Assembly: GCA_016932295.1 (NCBI GenBank)
Contig: JAFGDC010000322.1
Coordinates: 1-5,203, forward strand
DNA: 5,203 bases
Source: a candidate division CSSED10-310 bacterium
Lineage (GTDB): Bacteria; CSSED10-310; JAFGDC01
Direction of reading: 5' to 3'
Below, piece by piece: positions 1-5,203 of the stretch. The notes under the pieces were generated by a model, which worked only from the letters and a program-made list of their open reading frames with translations, was not told where the DNA came from and searched no databases. Every line of letters begins with the position of its first letter. Within the stretch, counting starts at the first letter, position 1. The translations under genes and the position numbers were made by a program.

Positions 1-1775
1 CCGTCACGGTGCTGACTCGCGAGATGATCGAATTGATGGGTATGCGGAACCTGACGGAAGTGCTGCGTTACGTGGTGGGCAGCGCCATCATCGGCACGCC
101 GATCAGTCCGTCCGGCCTGGTGCATTATGACACCAAGAACCTGCGCGTGTTGATCCTGATCGACGGCCGTCCCGCCAACGACGTATATCTGGGCAGCTTC
201 TACGCTGCCTATTTCTTCAAGCTGGAGAATGTCAAGCGAATCGAAATCATCCATACACCCGGGTCGCCGCTTTATGGAGCCAATGCACTGGGTGGAGTGA
301 TCAATATCGTCACCAGGCTGGAGGACGAGGAGGCGGGAGTGAGTACGAAGCTGGTGGCGTCAAGCAATCCGTTGTTGGAAATGGGAATGCGTACCCAGGG
401 CCGGTACGGCGCCTTCGATGGAACCATGGCCTTCAGCTGGTCGCAGGATTCCGGGGCGAACGGCCTGGACAACAATAACGACAGGCAGTTGATGGATTTT
501 TTCACCAAGTGGCGGATGGAGGAGAGCGGATTGTCCATCACGGCCGGCAGTATGACTATCGAGCATGGCCTGCCCCTTGGCGAGCAGTGGCGGACCGAAT
601 GGGACCGGGCGGAGACCAGACAGCATTTTCTGGATGTGCAGATGGGCAGTATCAGTCTGTTCGGCGGCCGGTTGTCATTACGCAGTTATATGAATCTTAA
701 AAACACGACGTACCTGGCGTATATAAACCTGCCGCCGAGCCGCGAGGATCCTGTCCATCATCAATACGAGGAAAAACGCAGTTCGTTCGAGGCGTTGTAT
801 TCGCATGTCCTGACGTCGTGGAATACCACCTCCGTCGGTTTCGAATACACCAACGACGCAACCGACGTCATGAACGAGGATTCGGAGTATGATTACTGGA
901 CCTTCAGCATGTTCCTGCAGAGCGAGAACAAGGTCACCGACAGCATGGTTTTCAATGTCAGCGCACGGCAGGATTGGACCGAGGATTTTGGTGAATTCTT
1001 CACTCCCGGCCTGAGCCTGATCTACCACTTCAACGGTATTTCCTACGCCAAGCTGGGATACTCGCGGGGGTACCGGCTTCCAAACGATTTCGAGCGGTTT
1101 CTGGACCTGGAGTTTCTGCACACCAGGGTCGCGGGGAATCCGGATCTGAAGCCGGAGCGCGGCGAGACCTATGAATTGGGTTTCTTCCAACGCTTGTTGG
1201 CCTACAATCTCGTGAGCACGGTGAATGTGTACATTTCAGATATCGAGGATTATATCATCACCACGCCGAGTCAGCAGGAGATGGCCTACATTCCCGAGAA
1301 CCGGAACCGCACCAAGATATACGGCGTGGAGTTGGAAGCGCGCCGCGAGTTCAAACCCGCATTCATGCCGGGTTCGCTGGTGGCCTTCTGCAACTACACG
1401 TTTCAGAAACCGGATTCGCTCACCGCCGACAAGACAGGCGCCAGGGTTTCAGTGGAGGAGAAGGAATACCTCTATTACTACCCAAGAAACCTCCTGAACC
1501 TGGGTGCCACTTACCTGCCCTCGGAATCATGGCGGTTGTTCGCGGGGTGGCGCTGGGTGGATTCACAAAAAACGCCGCTGACCGTCGATCCCTTGTCCAG
1601 GTCTATTGAGTCCTATTGGGTGATGGACCTCAATGCCGGGTACCGATTCACCGATCGCATCAGCCTCGATCTGGGAATCTACAACGTGTTCGACAAGAGA
1701 TACTGGGAACTGGTGGACTTTCCCGGTCCACGCCGGCAATTGCAAGTGACGTTTTCCTACCGCTGGAATCACTGA
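1..1775 (+). CDS. TonB-dependent outer-membrane receptor, 5' end cut off by window
   Basis: This is an outer-membrane active transporter: a 22-strand beta barrel closed by an N-terminal plug, energised by TonB-ExbB-ExbD. The frame is open from base 3. The first residues (VTVLTREMIELMG) already match the early plug domain, so the signal peptide, TonB box and true start lie upstream, and the GTG at 9 is not the start. The plug runs to about base 320 and carries LILIDGRPAND, the VKRIEIIHTPGSPLYGANA stretch and LGGVINIVTR, all hallmarks of PF07715. The barrel follows, with a YSRGYRLPNDFE segment and GNPDLKPE (1134-1157), typical of the BtuB/CirA/FepA-like receptor family. It ends with an aromatic-rich last strand (FSYRWNH); the usual terminal aromatic is followed by two extra residues. 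The visible part is about 590 residues. The substrate (siderophore, haem, cobalamin or other) cannot be assigned. The next gene starts 2 bases after the stop, so the two are probably cotranscribed. Family assignment is very secure; substrate is unknown. Confidence 0.96.
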   Translation, partial: VTVLTREMIELMGMRNLTEVLRYVVGSAIIGTPISPSGLVHYDTKNLRVLILIDGRPANDVYLGSFYAAYFFKLENVKRIEIIHTPGSPLYGANALGGVINIVTRLEDEEAGVSTKLVASSNPLLEMGMRTQGRYGAFDGTMAFSWSQDSGANGLDNNNDRQLMDFFTKWRMEESGLSITAGSMTIEHGLPLGEQWRTEWDRAETRQHFLDVQMGSISLFGGRLSLRSYMNLKNTTYLAYINLPPSREDPVHHQYEEKRSSFEALYSHVLTSWNTTSVGFEYTNDATDVMNEDSEYDYWTFSMFLQSENKVTDSMVFNVSARQDWTEDFGEFFTPGLSLIYHFNGISYAKLGYSRGYRLPNDFERFLDLEFLHTRVAGNPDLKPERGETYELGFFQRLLAYNLVSTVNVYISDIEDYIITTPSQQEMAYIPENRNRTKIYGVELEARREFKPAFMPGSLVAFCNYTFQKPDSLTADKTGARVSVEEKEYLYYYPRNLLNLGATYLPSESWRLFAGWRWVDSQKTPLTVDPLSRSIESYWVMDLNAGYRFTDRISLDLGIYNVFDKRYWELVDFPGPRRQLQVTFSYRWNH

Positions 1776-1777
1776 CC

Positions 1778-2764
1778 ATGATCAGCGGCGGCGCCCGACG
1801 GGCACTCCTGCCGCTGGTGTGCCTGGTCGCCCTGTTGCCGGCGGCGGCCGTGCGGAGCGCGACCGTGACGGTCATCCAGGGAGACAGTGGCCCCATCTTC
1901 GAACAGATCCGCATTTCCTTCACCGCGGCTTTCCAGCAGCTCGAGGATGTGACCGGAAGCCTTGCCGCAAGGCAGGTGACGGTGGTTCGATTGGATCGTG
2001 TCGAAGCGGCGCACGCACCATACGCATTGCGGCAGGAAATGCGCTCCAGCCGCCCGGATCTGATCGTGGTGATCGGTTCGGAGGCCTGGCAGGCGGTGAT
2101 GGACTTCCTGCCTGCCGCGGATACTCCCCCCATCCTGTTTTGCCTGGTGGGAAAGCAGGGGCTGGACACCCGTATGCAGGCGCCGGAGCGGGTGTCTGGA
2201 ATCCGTCTGCTGCCGGCACCGGCCGAGGTCCTGGATTTTTATCGATCATGGTTTCCCGGCCGCCGGTTGAGCGTCATCTACGATCCCGCCAGTTTCGGTT
2301 ACATCGTGGATGAATTCAAACAGGCGCAGATCTCCTCCGGGATCCGACTGGATTGCCATGCCATCGGTTCCGTGCACGAAATACCCCGGGTGTTCAGCGA
2401 AGTGCTTCCGGCAGCGGAAGGACTGCTGGTGTTCCCCAGTTGGGACGTGTATCCCACCTACATCGTGCGCGCCATTTTCCGGGAGGCGGCGGGGCGGGGG
2501 ATCCCGGCGTTCAGCCCGCGCGTCACGGATATCGACAATGGAGCGCTATTCACCATTACCCCTGACTGGCAGAGTCTGGGCCCCCAATTGGCGGACCTGG
2601 CCGCTCGGGGACTGGCTCAACACCAGTTGCGGAATCTGCCGCCGGTGTCACCAGGCAAACTCGTGTATACCGTCAATCGCCGGATCTATTCGCTTCTCGG
2701 TTATAAAATTCCCGCGGACGGAGCCGCACTGGCGGTGTGGCGTGATGCCGACCTGATGAAGTGA
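1778..2764 (+). CDS. Periplasmic ABC-type substrate-binding protein (PF04392-like)
   Basis: A 328-residue exported binding protein. The reading frame is open further upstream, but ATG 1778 is the sensible start. It is immediately followed by a Sec signal peptide (MISGGARR, then a hydrophobic core LLPLVCLVALLPAAA) with likely cleavage near VRS-A at residues 27-28. Earlier starts would bury this inside the receptor gene. There is no proper lipobox around Cys15, so a soluble periplasmic protein is favoured. The mature part has the two-lobed layout of the ABC_sub_bind family: RPDLIVVIGSEA (92-103), VSGIRL (139-144), GRRLSVIYDP (161-170) opening the second lobe, GIPAFSP (241-247), and a C-terminal VNRRIYSLLGYKIP (299-312), where family members usually read VN..TA..LGL.IP. 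It sits 2 bases after the TonB-receptor stop (TGA-CC-ATG) and has no strong Shine-Dalgarno, so translational coupling is likely. No permease or ATPase follows. It could deliver a ligand to a transporter encoded elsewhere or to a membrane sensor. Ligand unknown. Confidence 0.9.
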   Translation: MISGGARRALLPLVCLVALLPAAAVRSATVTVIQGDSGPIFEQIRISFTAAFQQLEDVTGSLAARQVTVVRLDRVEAAHAPYALRQEMRSSRPDLIVVIGSEAWQAVMDFLPAADTPPILFCLVGKQGLDTRMQAPERVSGIRLLPAPAEVLDFYRSWFPGRRLSVIYDPASFGYIVDEFKQAQISSGIRLDCHAIGSVHEIPRVFSEVLPAAEGLLVFPSWDVYPTYIVRAIFREAAGRGIPAFSPRVTDIDNGALFTITPDWQSLGPQLADLAARGLAQHQLRNLPPVSPGKLVYTVNRRIYSLLGYKIPADGAALAVWRDADLMK

Positions 2765-2770
2765 GCCACG

Positions 2771-2801
2771 ACCGGCGTGGATTCCGGCCGGCGCCACCGG
2801 T
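2771..2801. terminator. Possible hairpin between convergent genes (weak terminator candidate)
   Basis: ACCGG (2771-2775) plus TGG (2778-2780) can pair with CCA (2794-2796) plus CCGGT (2797-2801), giving an 8-bp GC-rich stem with a 2-base bulge (CG) and a 13-base loop that can itself fold. It starts 7 bases after the binding-protein stop and lies where two convergent transcripts must end. No T tract follows on either strand, so it is not a canonical intrinsic terminator. A second inverted repeat, GCCGGT (2876-2881) with ACCGGC (2899-2904), lies just past the end of the opposing ligase-like gene but has a 17-base loop. I see nothing else in the 148-base gap. Confidence 0.25.
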
Positions 2802-2912
2802 ATGGCCATGACGGGTCGATGCTGGAGGGCACGGATCTGTGCGTGATCTGCCAAGGGATGCCTGTGCTTCATCCTGCCGGTCGAGGACAGCCCGAAGAAC
2901 CGGCGCGGATCA

Positions 2913-4355
2913 TTACCCCACCACCTCGAAACTGCGTGGAATCTTGTACATCGCCATGACGCGGCGGCTGTAACTGGTCAGTTCGTCCGGCGTCAGCTCC
3001 GTTCCTTCCTCTGCTGTCACCACCGCGTGTCCGACCTCACCGTACACGGGATCGGGCCGTCCCGTCACGACCGCTGCCGCCACCTTTGGATGGAGAAGCA
3101 ACAGCCGTTCCACCTCTTTCGGATAGACATTGAACCCACCCGTAAGGAACATGTCCCTGGAGCGGCCGGTGAGGAACACGTACCCATCCTCGTCCATGCG
3201 GCCGATATCACCGGTATGCAGCCAACCGTTCACCACCGTGGCGGCCGTCAATTCAGGATGCCCGAGGTAGCCCAGCATGATGGAATCCGATTTGATCAGC
3301 AGCTCACCGGTCTGACCGCGGGGCAGCTCGCGACCCTCGGGATCGGCGATGATTCCCTCCATGCCGCGCAGTATCCTGCCTATGGAACCTAGTTTGCGGG
3401 GATGTTCGAGCCAGTTGAAGGCGGCGCACGGCGCATTTTCGGTCAGGCCGTAGCCTTCGTACATGGGTTTCCCGATGAGCCGTTCGAAGGCGATTTGCAG
3501 TTTGGGGGCCATGGCCATGCCGCCGGTAATCCAAAGCCGGACGCTGCCCAGATCGTACGCGCCGATATCGGCGAATCCCAGCATGGCGGCGTACATGGTA
3601 GGCACCCCCGTGAAGATGGCGGGGCGGTGCTGCTGGATGCGCGCGCAGATGTCCTTGGGATTGAAATGAGGTATCAGCAGTATGGAGAGTCCTCTGGCCA
3701 GGGGAGAAAAGATTCCCGTGGTGAGGCCATAGGTATGGAACAGCGGCAGGACTGCCACCACCATCTCACCAGGTGTGGACTGCCAGTGTTCCACCGTCAT
3801 TTCGGCATTGCGCCTGATGGCGCGCTGTGACAGCCGGGCGCCTTTCGGATACCCATCTTCGGCCCTGGTGTAGATCAGTGCAGCTTCCGTTTCGTCTCCT
3901 TCTCCATCGGGATCGGCCGGCGACGCCGACTGAATTACTTCCAGCAAGGCTGGGTTGTCGGGAGTTTCATCCACCACCGCCAGGATCGTCCGGCAACCTG
4001 CTTCCTTCACGGCCGCCTGAAGAACTCTTGCATTGCGCGCCTGAGTCAGCGCCAGCGTGGGCCGGCAGTCGCCCAGGATGTAGGACAATTCATGTTCGCG
4101 GAGTGTATGGTTGAGCGGCACCGAGGATGCACCCAGTGCGGCCGTGCCCAGGTAGCCCAGAACGAATTCCACGGAATTGGGCAGCAGCAGCAGCACTCGA
4201 TCACCCGCGGTCACGCCCTGGAGCTTCAGCCAGCCGGTCATGTGCCGCATGGCTTCCCATAGTCTGCCATAGGTGTAGATCTCATCACCGCAAAGCAGCG
4301 CCGGTCGCTCCGGGTATCGATCGCTGCCCGCCTTGAGTAGCTCCGTTATATTCAT
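2913..4355 (-). CDS. Acyl-CoA ligase-like adenylate-forming protein with degenerate P-loop and no C-terminal catalytic Lys
   Basis: A 480-residue class I adenylate-forming (ANL, AMP-binding PF00501) protein. Normal members activate a carboxylic acid as acyl-AMP and pass it to CoA. ATG 4355 is chosen because AAGGAGG sits 5 bases upstream; the frame stays open to a TTG at 4439, but those 28 extra residues look non-domain. The N-terminus (YPERPALLCGDEIYTYGRLWE) is typical of fatty-acid or aryl-CoA ligases. Family motifs present: LPLFHTYGLTTG, VPTMYAAML, GYGLTE (YGLTE 302-306), TGD (381-383), GRSRD (397-401) and the small C-domain start GGFNVYPKEVE. Two key features are abnormal. The P-loop, normally YTSGTTGxPKG, reads YTRAEDGYPKG (T163-G172), losing Ser-Gly-Thr-Thr but keeping PKG. 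The chain also ends at YKIPRSFEVVG, about 20 residues short, before the motif (usually PxxxxGKxxR) that holds the adenylation lysine. The rest is intact and uninterrupted. The enzyme may be inactive in adenylation or may have another role. It lies downstream of a TldE-like gene on the same strand. Fold assignment is secure; catalytic activity is doubtful. Confidence 0.92.
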   Translation of the reverse strand: MNITELLKAGSDRYPERPALLCGDEIYTYGRLWEAMRHMTGWLKLQGVTAGDRVLLLLPNSVEFVLGYLGTAALGASSVPLNHTLREHELSYILGDCRPTLALTQARNARVLQAAVKEAGCRTILAVVDETPDNPALLEVIQSASPADPDGEGDETEAALIYTRAEDGYPKGARLSQRAIRRNAEMTVEHWQSTPGEMVVAVLPLFHTYGLTTGIFSPLARGLSILLIPHFNPKDICARIQQHRPAIFTGVPTMYAAMLGFADIGAYDLGSVRLWITGGMAMAPKLQIAFERLIGKPMYEGYGLTENAPCAAFNWLEHPRKLGSIGRILRGMEGIIADPEGRELPRGQTGELLIKSDSIMLGYLGHPELTAATVVNGWLHTGDIGRMDEDGYVFLTGRSRDMFLTGGFNVYPKEVERLLLLHPKVAAAVVTGRPDPVYGEVGHAVVTAEEGTELTPDELTSYSRRVMAMYKIPRSFEVVG

Positions 4356-4360
4356 GCGGT

Positions 4361-4367
4361 CCTCCTT
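4361..4367 (-). promoter_or_regulatory. Ribosome binding site of the ligase-like gene
   Basis: On the minus strand AAGGAGG is a perfect Shine-Dalgarno sequence with a 5-base spacer (ACCGC) to ATG 4355. It decides the start: none of the in-frame upstream alternatives (TTG 4439, ATG 4427, ATG 4418) is preceded by a comparable site. Confidence 0.85.
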
Positions 4368-4427
4368 GCCTGCCACGGTTTCTGCTCCGGCCGCCGCCGG
4401 ATGATCGTGTTCAACCATGTGCCGCAT

Positions 4428-4456
4428 ACTATAGAACAAGAACGGATCTTACTCCA
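4428..4456 (-). promoter_or_regulatory. Possible sigma-70-like promoter for the ligase-like gene
   Basis: Read on the minus strand, TGGAGT (4451-4456) and TATAGT (4428-4433) are separated by 17 bases. The -10 matches TATAAT at 5 of 6 positions; the -35 is poor (3 of 6 against TTGACA). Transcription would begin near 4421, giving a leader of about 66 bases that contains a small inverted repeat (TCCGG 4386-4390 with CCGGA 4397-4401). It lies in the 116-base gap after the TldE-like gene, so the ligase-like gene could have its own promoter, be read through from upstream, or both. Such matches arise easily by chance. Confidence 0.3.
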
Positions 4457-4471
4457 CCCCGACCGGTCTCC

Positions 4472-5203
4472 TCACACGCCCACCACGGTAAGCGGTCCCA
4501 GGCGCACCGCCCGTGGTCCGAGGTAATCACCGCGGAATTCCCGTTCAGCGGAGAAGTGCGCATCGGCAAAGGCATTGAATACATTGCCGCTCACCGCGCC
4601 GCCCTTGACCGGTATGACGGCGCCGTCACGGTGTTCATAGGCCAGCCGGATTTCACCCACGAAGTCGCCGGTGAGATTGTCCGGGATGCAAGAGGAAAAC
4701 GCGACCACATGCAGCAACGGACCGCCGTCCCCGACAAGTTCGGACAAGGATCGGGGGCCCGACCCGAGGACCTTGTTGGCGAAAGGACCAGTGGCTCGAA
4801 CGCCGAGATACTGTGAATGCTCCTGGTCGCAGACCGGGGAAAGAAACCGACCGTCTTCCACCACCGCGATCCGGTGCGCCGGTACACCGTCTTCATCGAA
4901 GGGCAGCGAGTTGTTGCCGTGCACCAACAAACCGTCACTGGCGAGGAAGATCGGCTCGCCGCGCCGCGCCGGTATGACAGGCTCACCGGGATGGAAGCGG
5001 GAAAGACCGCGGTACTGCAGAGCGCCGCCGGCGTGGGTTATGAACGGATCGAACACATACTCCAGGGCATCGCTTTCCATTACCACCGGCATCGAGCCTC
5101 CGCGCGGCAGCCTGGCACGCAGCGAATCACGAGCCTGGGCGGATGCACGGGCGATCATCGCCGGGATATCGAGATCGCCGGGGGCGCGGCGATGACGTTC
5201 CAG
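4472..5203 (-). CDS. TldD/PmbA-family protein, TldE (PmbA)-like, N-terminal part beyond window
   Basis: The visible 243 residues are the C-terminal half of a TldD/PmbA-family protein. No stop is met up to base 5203, and family members run to about 450 residues, so the ATG at 5158 is not taken as the start. TldD and TldE form a heterodimeric peptidase that degrades unfolded peptides or trims ribosomal peptide products such as microcin B17. TldD carries the HExxxH zinc site and TldE (PmbA) is the partner without it. Family features seen: THAGGALQYRGLSRF, corresponding to the GGxxYR segment of PmbA; LPFDEDGVPAHRIAVVEDGRFL, matching the SPFDxEGVxTxRxxxxxDG block; DNLTGDFVGEI, matching the TGDFSxG block; and the ending VKGGAVSGNVFNAF...LGPRAVRLGPLTVVG, matching PVxxxxxxGN...SPSLLIxGLxVAG. 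No HExxxH appears where TldD would have it, so this is the TldE-type subunit. A TldD partner may lie further upstream on this strand, outside the window. The sequence is divergent from housekeeping PmbA, so I give no gene symbol. Confidence 0.87.
   Translation of the reverse strand: MERHRRAPGDLDIPAMIARASAQARDSLRARLPRGGSMPVVMESDALEYVFDPFITHAGGALQYRGLSRFHPGEPVIPARRGEPIFLASDGLLVHGNNSLPFDEDGVPAHRIAVVEDGRFLSPVCDQEHSQYLGVRATGPFANKVLGSGPRSLSELVGDGGPLLHVVAFSSCIPDNLTGDFVGEIRLAYEHRDGAVIPVKGGAVSGNVFNAFADAHFSAEREFRGDYLGPRAVRLGPLTVVGV

Noticed and set aside
9..11. GTG at base 9 as the start of the TonB receptor
   Set aside because: The residues around it are already inside the plug domain and the frame is open to the window edge; signal peptide and TonB box are missing, so the gene begins upstream.
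678..1190. 170-codon open frame on the minus strand inside the receptor gene
   Set aside because: It lies antisense to a well-supported barrel domain, resembles no known family and reflects the high GC content.
1616..1777. N-terminal extension of the binding protein overlapping the receptor gene
   Set aside because: The extra 54 residues resemble no domain and would precede a clear signal peptide that begins at ATG 1778.
2648..2872. Small minus-strand open frame spanning the convergent gap
   Set aside because: It has no ribosome binding site or recognisable domain and runs into the end of the binding-protein gene; at most it is a frame-shifted tail of the ligase-like gene.
3027..3830. Open frames on the plus strand (3027-3392, 3402-3830) opposite the ligase-like gene
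   Set aside because: They are antisense shadows of conserved AMP-binding motifs with no recognisable protein features.
4356..4439. 28-residue N-terminal extension of the ligase-like protein from TTG 4439 or ATG 4427
   Set aside because: A perfect AAGGAGG sits 5 bases before ATG 4355, and the added residues do not belong to the AMP-binding domain.
4671..5195. 174-codon open frame on the plus strand opposite the TldE-like gene
   Set aside because: The minus-strand frame matches TldD/PmbA blocks throughout; the plus-strand product has no recognisable domain.

Overview
The window comes from a GC-rich Gram-negative bacterium, most likely a proteobacterium. Evidence for this is an outer-membrane TonB-dependent receptor, a periplasmic binding protein with a Sec signal peptide, and strong G/C preference at third codon positions. 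Nothing in the sequence fixes the species. There are four protein genes in two convergent pairs, no RNA genes, no mobile elements and no CRISPR array. Two genes are cut by the window edges.

Left half, plus strand (1-2764): the C-terminal bulk of a TonB-dependent outer-membrane receptor (1-1775). Two bases later comes a periplasmic substrate-binding protein of the ABC_sub_bind (PF04392) type (1778-2764). The tight spacing suggests one operon. Together they look like an outer-membrane gate plus a periplasmic ligand-binding or sensing protein. No permease or ATPase lies downstream, because the next gene points the other way. The ligand cannot be read from the sequence.

Middle (2765-2912): a 148-base gap between convergent gene ends. 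It holds an imperfect GC hairpin without a T tract and no convincing gene.

Right half, minus strand (5203-2913): the C-terminal half of a TldD/PmbA-family protein of the TldE (PmbA) type, without an HExxxH zinc motif (4472-5203, continuing off the right edge). After a 116-base spacer with a possible promoter comes an acyl-CoA-ligase-like adenylate-forming protein (2913-4355) with a perfect AAGGAGG ribosome binding site.

The most unusual feature is the ligase-like protein. Its fold motifs (YGLTE, TGD, GRxxD) are intact, but the ATP-phosphate-binding P-loop has lost the conserved Ser-Gly-Thr-Thr. The protein also stops before the C-terminal catalytic-lysine motif. It may be a pseudoenzyme, a repurposed acyl- or AMP-binding protein, or a gene in early decay.
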